Counted from the first letter of the stretch, positions 1 to 7,193 are shown. The stretch: 64,000 nucleotides of DNA from Suilimivivens sp963638365 (GCA_963638365.1 CAVHRK010000129.1:1-64000); one strand, 5' to 3'. The notes: generated by a model from the sequence alone, not told the origin. Made by a program: numbers and translations.

Positions 1-39
1 TCCTTCAACTATAAACGCCTTATAGTCTTTATCTGCCAT
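1..39 (-). CDS. Start of a TOPRIM-like partner protein (partial)
   Basis: Only the first 13 codons are in the window (MADKDYKAFIVEG). The ATG lies inside the end of the ATPase gene, so the two frames overlap by 11 bp (ATGGCAGATAA), which implies translational coupling. The 'FIVEG' stretch resembles the first strand and catalytic Glu-Gly of TOPRIM or RloB-like proteins, which often follow AAA15-type ATPases. The family call is inference from 13 residues plus context; the reading frame itself is clear. Confidence 0.5.
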   Translation of the reverse strand, partial: MADKDYKAFIVEG

Positions 40-1138
40 TAAACGCACCTGCCTTATACATTTTCTGGAGATTATGCGCCTGTCGAAGTTCTTTCTCTGT
101 TAATTCAGAAATGGCCTTGATCCTATTATTCTCAAGCAAAAAGTAGCTGTCCGGTCTAAGTAAATCGTTGCTCATTAAATCTGTATTATGGGTAGTGGTA
201 AATATTTGAACCCCAGACATCTTTTTCAGATGCCTTTGCACTGATTCCGATAACTCAAAATGGTAGAATGCATCAAATTCATCAATAAATACAAAGGACG
301 CTTTCTCCATACGGATATACCAATAATAAAACAATGCTAACGATCTGGTTCCAGTAGATGCTATCTTAAAGAAATCCACATCCTTATTTTCAAAATGACA
401 ATAGATCGCTTTTCTTCCATCCACCTCGCACCCATACAATTCATAATCAATATCGTTTTCTTTCAGGAACTCTTGAAAATCCTGTACTCTTCCACTGTTC
501 ACAATACCTTCTGCAATGCTTTCACTTCCATTCATAAATCCTTCATATCCACGACTGTCCAACGAATAGAACAAAAGCATCCGATCCACAAAATCCATAA
601 ATTTCTTAAATACCTGATTTTGCACATTATCTGTCAGAATGGAATTGTTGTTCACATACTTCACGCGGGAAATAGGACTCTCATTCTTAATAGACGCATT
701 CAAAGTGTCAGAACCCTCTAACAATGTAAAACCATCTCTGGTAAAGAAATCAAAAAAGATAACCTCTTTTCCATCAATCGACAGGCTCTCGTTCTTTAGT
801 GTGTTGACATCGTTTTTACTGTATCGATAAACCACTTCATGCTCATCAAATAAAAACGTGTATTCAAATTCTGCAAATGACTTTCTTCCACTCATATTCA
901 GGTAAAAATCATAACTGAGCAGTAATTTTTGTTTTTCTGTAAGATGCGTAATAATATCAAAAATAGCCAATCCCAGATTCGATTTACCACTACTGTTGAT
1001 GCCATAAATAATGCCCTTCGTTACACATCCATTTTCTATAATTTCAGAGTTGAAGCTATAATTACTTGGCGAACCTATATCAAATGTGATTTTATCCTGA
1101 AAGCCCTTAAAGTTTTCTACTGAAAATTTCTTTAACAT
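29..1138 (-). CDS. AAA family (AAA15/OLD-like) ATPase, SMC/RecF-type fold
   Basis: A 369-residue ATPase of the ABC/SMC-like AAA15 class, often found in phage-defence or conflict modules. The N-terminus 'KKFSVENFKGF' is the usual first strand of such proteins. Walker A is GINSSGKS at about residues 46-53, a signature-like segment STGTRSLAL lies near 260, Walker B is VFIDEFD near 285 and the H-loop is TTTHNTD near 310. I chose the ATG at 1138 because AAAGGTG ends seven bases before it; the upstream in-frame GTG at 1147 lies within that ribosome binding site. The downstream gene overlaps its stop codon, suggesting an ATPase-effector pair. Target and activity are unknown. Confidence 0.85.
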   Translation of the reverse strand: MLKKFSVENFKGFQDKITFDIGSPSNYSFNSEIIENGCVTKGIIYGINSSGKSNLGLAIFDIITHLTEKQKLLLSYDFYLNMSGRKSFAEFEYTFLFDEHEVVYRYSKNDVNTLKNESLSIDGKEVIFFDFFTRDGFTLLEGSDTLNASIKNESPISRVKYVNNNSILTDNVQNQVFKKFMDFVDRMLLFYSLDSRGYEGFMNGSESIAEGIVNSGRVQDFQEFLKENDIDYELYGCEVDGRKAIYCHFENKDVDFFKIASTGTRSLALFYYWYIRMEKASFVFIDEFDAFYHFELSESVQRHLKKMSGVQIFTTTHNTDLMSNDLLRPDSYFLLENNRIKAISELTEKELRQAHNLQKMYKAGAFNGR

Positions 1139-1165
1139 AATAATCACCTTTCTGTCTTTTTCTAT

Positions 1166-1194
1166 ATTGTATAATTATCTGCAAAAAAATTCAA
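1166..1194 (-). promoter_or_regulatory. SigA-type promoter of the AAA ATPase gene
   Basis: The minus strand reads TTGAAT (1194-1189), a 17-bp spacer and TACAAT (1171-1166), about 28 bp before the start codon at 1138. Both hexamers are close to consensus with optimal spacing. Confidence 0.6.
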
Positions 1195-1223
1195 CTTATT
1201 CCGTATTTTTTTTACGGAATAAG
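1195..1223. promoter_or_regulatory. 11-bp inverted repeat abutting the ATPase -35 box
   Basis: CTTATTCCGTA (1195-1205) and TACGGAATAAG (1213-1223) form a perfect 11-bp inverted repeat around seven T residues. It ends at the base next to the -35 hexamer (1189-1194), so it could be an operator for the ATPase operon. It could also be read as a weak hairpin, but it does not follow a nearby gene end. Confidence 0.5.
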
Positions 1224-1296
1224 TAAGGTTTTATCTCTTTCTGTGTCTTCTCAATATTTTTCATTGCTCAAATATATTTTCCTGTATACAAACCAA

Positions 1297-1324
1297 CGCC
1301 CAACTGTATCTCTACAGTTGGGCG
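1297..1324 (-). terminator. Hairpin terminator of the SASP gene
   Basis: CGCCCAACTGTA and TACAGTTGGGCG form a perfect 12-bp stem with a 4-base loop, 36 bp after the spore-protein stop codon. The minus-strand tail TTGGTTTG is only moderately T-rich. Confidence 0.65.
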
Positions 1325-1359
1325 TCTTATTTGCTCAGACAGATTCTGCTTTACGCAGG

Positions 1360-1560
1360 TTATTTCATCTGCTCTTCTTGCTTCTTGATCATTCTACGGA
1401 CCATCTCACCACCGATAGAACCGGCTTCCTTGGATGTTAAGTCACCATTGTAACCTTCCTTAAGGTTTACACCAAGTTCAGAAGCAACTTCTGTTTTGAA
1501 ACGATCCATAGCGGCCTTAGCCTCAGGAACTTCTACTCTATTAGTCTTGTTGCTTGCCAT
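1360..1560 (-). CDS. Alpha/beta-type small acid-soluble spore protein
   Basis: A 66-residue SASP that coats and protects DNA in the dormant spore core. It has the diagnostic family features: 'NRVEVPEAKAAMDRFKTEVA' in the N-terminal half, 'LTSKEAGSIGGEMVRRMI' in the C-terminal half, and the Glu-containing GPR germination-protease cleavage region. The start at MASNKT is preceded by GGAGGTG with good spacing; the ATG 15 bases upstream is part of that ribosome binding site. It is monocistronic, between a terminator on one side and a structured gap on the other. SigG control is expected for the family, but I found no convincing SigG box upstream. Confidence 0.95.
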   Translation of the reverse strand: MASNKTNRVEVPEAKAAMDRFKTEVASELGVNLKEGYNGDLTSKEAGSIGGEMVRRMIKKQEEQMK

Positions 1561-1646
1561 TCTTTTCACCTCCATTTCGAATTAATCAAGTTTACATAAC
1601 TATTCGTTATTCTACTCGTCTAACAAAACTCACATGTACACATGCT

Positions 1647-1712
1647 GCGCTTTGCTAAATGGGATAAGCGTTTTGGCTACGCTTATCCTGAGGATTTCTT
1701 CAATCAAAGCGC
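1647..1712. repeat. Nested inverted repeats in the greA-SASP gap
   Basis: Outer arms GCGCTTTG (1647-1654) and CAAAGCGC (1705-1712) enclose inner arms GGATAAGCG (1662-1670) and CGCTTATCC (1680-1688), all perfect. This gives a two-tier hairpin in the roughly 220-bp gap downstream of greA. Neither strand has a following T run, so it is not an ordinary intrinsic terminator. Function unknown. Confidence 0.5.
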
Positions 1713-1778
1713 TTCCGCATCACTTATCTTGTTCATAGTATCTACGACGGAGATAAAATTATGAATGGAAGTTTTTAC

Positions 1779-2282
1779 CTAAAAATCTCTTAACTTATGC
1801 TCTTCAATGTTCTCGTCTTTTTCAATTTTCCGAACCAGAAGACCATAGCTGTAATCCTTGCTGACCTCCACTTCCACACGGTCACCAACCTTGTGGCCCA
1901 TCAGTGCTTTTCCAATCGGAGATTCAACGCTGATGAGATTCTCCAAAGAATTTCCACGCATGGTTGTCACAATCGTATAAGTCTCCTCCGATCCATCCTC
2001 TTCAAACTGGACCGTCACAATGGAGTTCATGCCAATTTCATCTTCTGCTGCATCATCCGGAATAATTTCTGCGGTCTTGATCATCCGTTCCAAAAAACGA
2101 ATCCGGCTTTCATTTTTATTCTTTTCTTTTTTAGCAGCATAATATTCAAAGTTTTCACTTAAATCGCCATGTGCTCTCGCTTCCTTGACATCCTCCAGAA
2201 GCTTTGGCCGGATCACAAGCTTCCGCTCCTCTATTTCCTTCTGCATGGCATCAATATCTTTTTGTGTCAACTGATTAAACAT
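1779..2282 (-). CDS. greA: Transcription elongation factor GreA
   Basis: 167 residues, the normal GreA length. The protein enters the RNA polymerase secondary channel and stimulates cleavage of backtracked transcripts. The N-terminal coiled coil (about 1-80) carries the acidic tip 'HGDLSENFEYYAAKKEK', matching the GreA Asp/Glu tip; the C-terminal FKBP-like domain contains 'NLISVESPIGKALMGHKVGD', the classic end-domain signature. It starts 18 bp after the DJ-1 family gene and is probably co-transcribed with it. Identification is secure; a second Gre paralog elsewhere cannot be excluded. Confidence 0.95.
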   Translation of the reverse strand: MFNQLTQKDIDAMQKEIEERKLVIRPKLLEDVKEARAHGDLSENFEYYAAKKEKNKNESRIRFLERMIKTAEIIPDDAAEDEIGMNSIVTVQFEEDGSEETYTIVTTMRGNSLENLISVESPIGKALMGHKVGDRVEVEVSKDYSYGLLVRKIEKDENIEEHKLRDF

Positions 2283-2300
2283 AATGATTACTTCTTTCTT

Positions 2301-2852
2301 TTAGTTTACATAACAAATCTTCTTAGCTAATGCATCCGCTGTTTCTTTTCCCTTAAAGAACTCTACAATGGCAAGACCGAAATCAACCGACGCTCCCATA
2401 CCTCTTCCAGTGATGATCTGTCCATCCCGTACAACGCCCTGTTCTACAATCGTTGCTCCCGTCAACTGCTCTTCAAATCCCGGAAAACAGATCGCTTTCT
2501 TTCCATTCAGATGTCCGCGGTGTCCCAGAATGGAAGGTGCTGCGCAGATCGCTGCTACAGCCTTTCCCTCATTTACGAAAGCATCGATCTGCTTCATCAA
2601 CGGCTCAAACGCCTCCAGATTCTTCGTTCCCGGTCCTCCTCCCGGAAGCACCAGCATCTCGGTCCCTCCAAAGTCCACCTCATCAAACAGCTTATCCATC
2701 TGTACCGGAATCTTGTGCGATCCCACTACTGTTCGCTCTCCGGTCACCGACACCGTTGTCACATCAATATCTGCCCTGCGCATCAGATCCACACAGGTTA
2801 ATCCCTCGATTTCCTCAAATCCCGTTGCAAAAAAAACATATACCTTACTCAT
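2301..2852 (-). CDS. DJ-1/PfpI family protein
   Basis: 183 residues with the DJ-1/ThiJ/PfpI fold. The N-terminal 'VFFATGFEEIEGL' holds the conserved acidic residue that activates the cysteine, 'LVLPGGGPG' is the glycine loop, and 'AICAAPSILG' is the nucleophile elbow with the reactive Cys. Clostridial members are annotated variously as deglycase, redox sensor or protease-like; the sequence does not decide among them. The start at MSKVYVFF follows GGAAAGGAAGTAAAGCA, so the 11 upstream in-frame residues are dropped. It precedes greA by 18 bp. Confidence 0.88.
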   Translation of the reverse strand: MSKVYVFFATGFEEIEGLTCVDLMRRADIDVTTVSVTGERTVVGSHKIPVQMDKLFDEVDFGGTEMLVLPGGGPGTKNLEAFEPLMKQIDAFVNEGKAVAAICAAPSILGHRGHLNGKKAICFPGFEEQLTGATIVEQGVVRDGQIITGRGMGASVDFGLAIVEFFKGKETADALAKKICYVN

Positions 2853-2909
2853 TGCTTTACTTCCTTTCCATATATTTTCATACATTTTTAGCTTGCTGCG
2901 TATTTATCT

Positions 2910-2938
2910 GTAATAGTTCAACCATATCCATTCATAAG
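2910..2938. repeat. Degenerate end of the dispersed MITE-like repeat
   Basis: This stretch aligns without gaps to the left end of the copy at 9803 (GTAA..GTTCA.......CCATTCATAAG shared), including the terminal GTAA. The rest of the element is not recognisable, so it would be a solo or decayed end in the gap between the DJ-1 and NADAR genes. Confidence 0.4.
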
Positions 2939-2996
2939 TCTCTTCATATAATGTTAAAACACATAGTACACCTTCTGTTTTAGAGAATTACGCCGT

Positions 2997-3470
2997 CTAC
3001 AGTCTATCACGCACCATCATAAGTGTATAACCCAGCAGGTTTTGCCCCTGCCATTTTGCCCGATCAAGCCGGTCAGGGTCATGCATGGACAGACCGATTC
3101 CCCATATCCGGTCTTTCACTGCACACTCGGCAAGAACAGCGCTTCCTGTCTCTTTCAGTTGTTCCCTCAAATCAGGGTTTTGTGAGAATTTTGCCCAAAG
3201 TCCCTCATAGACAACAATCTGCCGGACACCATTCCATAGGCTTTCATCATAGCCTGACACAAGCCGTCCGAGAGCCTTGATTTTAGCAACATCTTCTGTG
3301 GCGAGGATCTGCTCTGCAACTTTCACATCGCCAAAGCAAACCGCCTTGCGATACATCATATATTGCTCCATCGTGGAAAAGGTAACGCCATCCATCGTAA
3401 ATGCAGCAGGATACCAGTTGCTCAAATATCCGTTTTCTTCATTCGGATTGTGAAAACAAATGACTGCCAT
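2997..3470 (-). CDS. NADAR family protein (YbiA-like ADP-ribosylglycohydrolase)
   Basis: 157 residues, full length for the NADAR fold. Family landmarks are 'NGYLSNWYPAAF' (the S/N-F/W region), 'FSTMEQYMMYRKAV' with the conserved Glu-Gln, 'WNGVRQIVVYEGLWAKF', and 'DRIWGIGL' before the C-terminal 'NLLGYTLMMVRD'. NADAR proteins are linked to NAD/ADP-ribose metabolism, and some are antitoxins that remove ADP-ribose from guanosine in nucleic acids modified by DarT1-type toxins. It is the last gene of a three-gene cassette headed by an ADP-ribosyltransferase: its ATG shares the A of the preceding TGA stop. The antitoxin role is inferred from context. Confidence 0.85.
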   Translation of the reverse strand: MAVICFHNPNEENGYLSNWYPAAFTMDGVTFSTMEQYMMYRKAVCFGDVKVAEQILATEDVAKIKALGRLVSGYDESLWNGVRQIVVYEGLWAKFSQNPDLREQLKETGSAVLAECAVKDRIWGIGLSMHDPDRLDRAKWQGQNLLGYTLMMVRDRL

Positions 3471-3886
3471 CACACTTCACCCACTTTTTGCACTGCCAGA
3501 TCAAGTTCCAGGTCGTGAAGACCGCTATACGCCTTTTTCAAAAAGGATACGGGGATTTTCTTGACAAGCTCTGCACTCGGCAGGTTGTAGTACCACTGGT
3601 AGTAGGCGTAAAATTCTCCGATCCAGGATGGCATAAACCCTTCCAGTGCTTTGCCGTCTTTCAGACAGTAGTTTTCTGTTTCGGTGAAATAAGCCCAAAG
3701 CTCTTTTGCGTCCATTGTATTGACATAGGCTTTTGCTTCGTCAATACTCTTTCTCGTCTTGCTTGCCATATAGGAATTGATGAACTCCTCGGTATCCTTA
3801 TCAGAATACTGTTGCGCTACAAAATCAAAGAGTTTTCCCTGGCTTTCTACCACATCATTCAAATATTCTTCTGCATACGCCCGCAT
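3470..3886 (-). CDS. Uncharacterised middle protein of the ART-NADAR cassette
   Basis: I do not recognise this 138-residue protein. It looks soluble and helical, with no membrane segment or obvious metal motif. Aromatic clusters stand out, for example 'ELWAYFTETENYCL' and 'GEFYAYYQWYYNLP'. The chosen ATG (3886) is preceded by GAGAGGTGATCATA, whose GAGAGG lies in the last codons of the upstream ADP-ribosyltransferase; an in-frame GTG at 3895 falls in that ribosome binding site. It lies five bases after the ART stop and overlaps the NADAR start by one base, so the three products are probably made together. It may be an adaptor, immunity protein or substrate-specificity factor; this is inference only. 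Confidence 0.75.
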   Translation of the reverse strand: MRAYAEEYLNDVVESQGKLFDFVAQQYSDKDTEEFINSYMASKTRKSIDEAKAYVNTMDAKELWAYFTETENYCLKDGKALEGFMPSWIGEFYAYYQWYYNLPSAELVKKIPVSFLKKAYSGLHDLELDLAVQKVGEV

Positions 3887-3891
3887 TATGA

Positions 3892-4545
3892 TCACCTCTC
3901 AAACAAGGTACTGAACACCTTTGTAACCTTGTTCGCGTCAGAATCAACAAGGTCACGCATATTTTTTCTTGCTTGCACATCTCTTTGATTGTACCTGTCG
4001 TTAAACTCGGCATAGGAGACGGCAAGCAACTCCTCCTGCTTCTCAGTCAGTCTGGCATATGCCGCTTCGGATTTGATGCAATATTGAATGCCTAAACCGC
4101 CCAGTGAGAGCAGTTCTTCGAGAATGTCGATATCAATATTGTCCCGCACGAACTCCTTAGCAATGTAGAAGTAAGACGCATCGGCTCTCCAACCTCGAAT
4201 CACATCGTAATCGCTTGTATCAACACCATATTTCTCGATAAACTTCTTTGCAAGCATACGATATCGCTTAGAGTCGTCGGCGTCCCTGTGCTTCATCAGT
4301 TCGGCAAGCCACGCAAGAGCATCCATCTGCTGAAAATCCAGTATCTTCAGTCCATTAGTTTCAAGCTCATATTTATGAACCCATCCGTTTGTATCATTCG
4401 GTCGGCACACCGCCCACTCTTTGGCAAGTTCCATACTCTCGGTCAGATAAAAGCCCTTGCCATAATCATGTTTCTCATTCCCGCCGCCGTACTTCGGTAC
4501 GACAAGTTTGTCCGGAGTTCCGTGATATAAAGTGATTTTTCCCAT
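3892..4545 (-). CDS. DUF3990-type ADP-ribosyltransferase (toxin candidate)
   Basis: 217 residues resembling DUF3990, a branch of the ADP-ribosyltransferase superfamily. Catalytic-core features are visible: 'LYHGTPD' near the N-terminus (His of the H-Y-[EQ] triad), 'YGKGFYLTESMELAKEWA' (the Tyr strand and helix), 'YDVIRGWRADASYFY' in the middle, and 'IQYCIKSEAAYARL' with the Gln at the third catalytic position. A strong AAGGAGG sits nine bases before the ATG. It heads a cassette with an unknown protein and a NADAR hydrolase. By analogy with DarT1-NADAR pairs it would modify a nucleic acid or protein target and be reversed by NADAR; the target is unknown. Confidence 0.8.
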   Translation of the reverse strand: MGKITLYHGTPDKLVVPKYGGGNEKHDYGKGFYLTESMELAKEWAVCRPNDTNGWVHKYELETNGLKILDFQQMDALAWLAELMKHRDADDSKRYRMLAKKFIEKYGVDTSDYDVIRGWRADASYFYIAKEFVRDNIDIDILEELLSLGGLGIQYCIKSEAAYARLTEKQEELLAVSYAEFNDRYNQRDVQARKNMRDLVDSDANKVTKVFSTLFER

Positions 4546-4602
4546 TTCTTCCGTTCCTCCTTAAACAAATATCCTTTCTCCATAACCAAGAGTAAGCCCA
4601 AC

Positions 4603-4620
4603 AATATAGCCTATATTATA
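4603..4620 (-). promoter_or_regulatory. -10 box and palindromic operator candidate of the ART-NADAR cassette
   Basis: The minus strand carries TATAAT (4620-4615), about 70 bp before the ART start. It overlaps a perfect 7-1-7 palindrome, AATATAG/CTATATT (4603-4617). A palindrome at the start-site side of a -10 box is the usual place for an autorepressing operator. A clear -35 was not found, and a second TATAAT-like hexamer lies just upstream. Confidence 0.45.
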
Positions 4621-4724
4621 CCACATTATAAACAAACTGTGCGAACGGATTCCTATGCTTTTCAATTTGCCTTTGAATGCACTTTGAAGTTGCGTGATGT
4701 AAAAAAATAGCACATATCGATTGG

Positions 4725-4753
4725 TTGCAGTTTATTAAGGGAAACACTATATT
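4725..4753 (+). promoter_or_regulatory. SigA-type promoter of the XRE regulator gene
   Basis: TTGCAG (4725-4730), 17-bp spacer, TATATT (4748-4753), about 97 bp before the ATG at 4850. It diverges from the ART-NADAR promoter in the same 304-bp gap. The rest of that gap shows no convincing gene. Confidence 0.5.
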
Positions 4754-4849
4754 AATTATACAGCGTACGCAAGAAAATGACAGAGCAATTATCAAAACAA
4801 AAACCAGTAAAATCAATGATTCAGGATTTATTACAGGAGGAAATTTTTT

Positions 4850-5518
4850 ATGAGTTTCGGAAAGAATTTACAATTTTTAAGACATCTGAGAGAAAATATG
4901 ACGCAGGAGGATTTAGCTGAAAAAATGAATATCAGCCGTCAGACCATATCCAAATGGGAACTGGATGCCGCCCAGCCCGAAATGGATAAAGCGATAGAGC
5001 TTTGCAGACTGTTCAACTGTTCACTGGACAATCTGTTCCGTGAAGATATGGTCATTTGTAACGAAGCATATACCAATTTGCGTGTTGAAACCGTGCCCGC
5101 TTTTCGCTATATAAAATATGCGGTTATAAGCTCCGACCCGGAAGGAGACGCCATTGACCGAGTATTTTCCATTGCCCGTAACTGTGGTGTTCAAAACCCT
5201 CGTGTCATTGGCTGGGATTTTCCTAAACTGTCACAGGAGCAGATCAATGTTTTCAATATGCATGGATATGAGGCTGCATGGGTGCTTCCTGACGGCGTTG
5301 TCCCTCCTGATATTGAAATACATGAGCAGGCAGACCACAAGTATGCGGCAATCCATATAGAAAAGCCTTTTGAGAATCCCTTTGTTACCATTCCTAACGC
5401 CTATAAAACCCTTATGGAATATATGAGCGTGAACAATCTGGAACATACGGAAAAGGATGTTATTCCCTGTTTTGAAACGGATGGAGAAAGCATGGATGTT
5501 TATATTGCCTGCCGGTAA
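4850..5518 (+). CDS. XRE-family HTH regulator with GyrI-like effector domain
   Basis: 222 residues. The N-terminal HTH (about 4-60) has the XRE pattern 'MTQEDLAEKMNISRQTISKWE'. The remainder (about 75-220) resembles the GyrI/AraC-effector-binding fold, with 'FRYIKYAVISSDPEG' and the C-terminal 'DGESMDVYIACR'. Proteins with this build sense small hydrophobic ligands and often control neighbouring genes or themselves. AGGAGG lies nine bases before the ATG. It is divergent from the ART-NADAR cassette and may regulate it, but nothing in the sequence proves that. Confidence 0.85.
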   Translation: MSFGKNLQFLRHLRENMTQEDLAEKMNISRQTISKWELDAAQPEMDKAIELCRLFNCSLDNLFREDMVICNEAYTNLRVETVPAFRYIKYAVISSDPEGDAIDRVFSIARNCGVQNPRVIGWDFPKLSQEQINVFNMHGYEAAWVLPDGVVPPDIEIHEQADHKYAAIHIEKPFENPFVTIPNAYKTLMEYMSVNNLEHTEKDVIPCFETDGESMDVYIACR

Positions 5519-5598
5519 ACGCATTTCAATCCGTTCCCACAGTCCGTTCCTATTGTGATATAATGGGTTCATCATTTTGGTAACGAAAGGACACTTTT

Positions 5599-6051
5599 AT
5601 GGAAATTGAACGCAAATTTTTAATCAAACACCTCCCTGAAAACCTCTCCGGCTATCAGTGTCTTCACATTGAGCAGGCCTACCTCTGCACCTCCCCGGTG
5701 ATCCGCATCCGCAAGCAGGATGAGGAATATTACCTCACCTACAAGGGAACCGGACTGCTTGCGCGGGAAGAATACAACCTGCCTTTGTCCAAAGAAGGGT
5801 ACGAGCATCTACGTCCAAAGGCTGATGGCAACATTATTTCCAAAAAACGGTATCTGATCCCAATCACAGATACCGCCTTAAAGGTCGAACTTGATGTATT
5901 TGATGCGCCCTTTGCACCATTAATTATTGCCGAAGTGGAATTCCCGGATGTGGAAACTGCCAATGCGTTCACTCAGCTTGACTGGTTTCAGGAGGATGTT
6001 ACGAACAATCCCGAATATCACAACTCCAACCTGTCAAAACGTAGTTTCTAG
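5599..6051 (+). CDS. CYTH domain protein (triphosphate tunnel family)
   Basis: 150 residues, a complete single-domain CYTH protein. It begins with the signature 'MEIERKFLI' (ExExK), and has basic and acidic strands lining the tunnel, such as 'VIRIRKQDEEYYLTYKG', 'SKKRYLIP', 'KVELDVF' and 'IIAEVEF'. The fold binds Mg/Mn and triphosphorylated substrates; characterised small bacterial members are inorganic triphosphatases, others are class IV adenylate cyclases. The substrate cannot be told from sequence. GAAAGGA precedes the ATG. It converges on the LacI gene with only 19 bp between stop codons. Confidence 0.9.
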   Translation: MEIERKFLIKHLPENLSGYQCLHIEQAYLCTSPVIRIRKQDEEYYLTYKGTGLLAREEYNLPLSKEGYEHLRPKADGNIISKKRYLIPITDTALKVELDVFDAPFAPLIIAEVEFPDVETANAFTQLDWFQEDVTNNPEYHNSNLSKRSF

Positions 6052-6070
6052 CGTAGTTTATCACTTGCAA

Positions 6071-7105
6071 TTACCCCGGTGGAGCGGTCGATTCCCGGAT
6101 CACCAGCTCTGCCGGAAAAATCAGATGTTCATGCGATCCGCCTTCTTCCAAGATTTGCAGAAGCAGGCGGACCGTTTTATCTGCCATGGCTTCTACCGGC
6201 TGCCGCATCGTAGACAGCTTCGGAATATAATATTCCCCGAGAGGAATCCCATCAAAACCGGCAACTGACACATCCTCCGGAATCCGTTTTCCGGCCTCAT
6301 GCAATGCCCGGCAGGCTCCGATCGCCAAAGTATCTGCAATCGCATACACCGCCGTAAACGGCTCACCGGACTGCAGCAGTTCTTTCGTCATCCGGTAACC
6401 ATTTTCCATCGAATACGGATCAACATCATCCGTTATTTTCAAGATCAGCTTCGGATTTACCGCTATTCCCTGTTCCTTCAACGCATCCTGATAGCCTAAG
6501 AGACGAAGCTTTCCAACCGACTCTCCCTCTGCATTTTCTGTAATCAGGGCGATCTGCTTATGCCCAAGTCCCAACAGATACTCTGCCATCCGGCAGCTTT
6601 CTGCCCGGTCACCCACCGCGATATTGGAATAATTTTTTTTCACACTCTCTTCTGCCACCGTCCCGATCGTACTGAATACAAAAGGAACATTCAGCATCCT
6701 GAGTTTTTTCGGATCATGCTGGTAATTGCCTCCCAGAAAGATAATCCCACGCAGCCGCTTTTCCTTAATCAGGTTCAATGCCACATCCAGCTCATCCTCA
6801 TAGCTTTCCACATGCTGCATCACCATGGTAAAGTGCTTTTCGTGAATCTGTTCCTCAATAATCTGGATCACCGAACTGAAAAACGGATTCGTGATGCCTT
6901 TAATCAATACCGCAATACAGTTGGCTTCTGTCCGTTTCAGATTCCGTGCACTGTTATTTGGGACAAAGCCGGTTTCCCTGATAACGGCCAGCACCTTTTC
7001 CCTTGTTTCCGGATTGATATTGGGATGGTTATTGATGGCGCGGGATACCGTACTCGGTCCTACCCCGCATTTTCTGGCAATATCCTTGATTGTCATTTCT
7101 CCCAT
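6071..7105 (-). CDS. LacI-family repressor, probable regulator of malQ
   Basis: 344 residues. The N-terminal HTH 'MTIKDIARKCGVGPSTVSRAINNHPNI' includes the LacI recognition helix and the family-defining 'TVSRAIN'; a hinge helix lies at about 50-60; the periplasmic-binding-like effector core follows, with 'NPFFSSVIQIIEEQ', 'AVGDRAESCRMAEYLLGLGHKQIALI' and 'VSVAGFDGIPLGEYYIPKLSTMRQP'. The start at 7105 has GAGGG seven bases upstream. It lies 152 bp downstream of malQ on the same strand, and a perfect LacI-type palindrome precedes malQ, so control of maltodextrin metabolism is the natural inference. Confidence 0.9.
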   Translation of the reverse strand: MGEMTIKDIARKCGVGPSTVSRAINNHPNINPETREKVLAVIRETGFVPNNSARNLKRTEANCIAVLIKGITNPFFSSVIQIIEEQIHEKHFTMVMQHVESYEDELDVALNLIKEKRLRGIIFLGGNYQHDPKKLRMLNVPFVFSTIGTVAEESVKKNYSNIAVGDRAESCRMAEYLLGLGHKQIALITENAEGESVGKLRLLGYQDALKEQGIAVNPKLILKITDDVDPYSMENGYRMTKELLQSGEPFTAVYAIADTLAIGACRALHEAGKRIPEDVSVAGFDGIPLGEYYIPKLSTMRQPVEAMADKTVRLLLQILEEGGSHEHLIFPAELVIRESTAPPG

Positions 7106-7140
7106 CTTCCATCCCTCTTTCTCTATCTTTTTTCGTCTCT

Positions 7141-7193
7141 CTGTAGTTCTTTTTCTCTTTCTGTAGTTCTTTTTCTCTTTCTGTATTTCTCTT
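7141..7193. repeat. 20-bp tandem repeat, pyrimidine-rich
   Basis: The unit CTGTAGTTCTTTTTCTCTTT occurs twice head to tail (7141-7160 and 7161-7180), followed by a degenerate third copy beginning CTGTATTTCTCTT. It lies between malQ and the LacI gene; on the transcribed strand it is a purine-rich leader. No function can be assigned. Confidence 0.6.

Noticed and set aside
1561..1640. SigG promoter for the spore protein gene
   Set aside because: GAATA-like -35 boxes exist but no CANNNTA box at a spacing of 17-18 bp.
4616..4816. Hydrophobic 66-codon minus-strand frame upstream of the ART cassette
   Set aside because: It would start with TTG without a ribosome binding site and overlaps both promoters in the divergent region.
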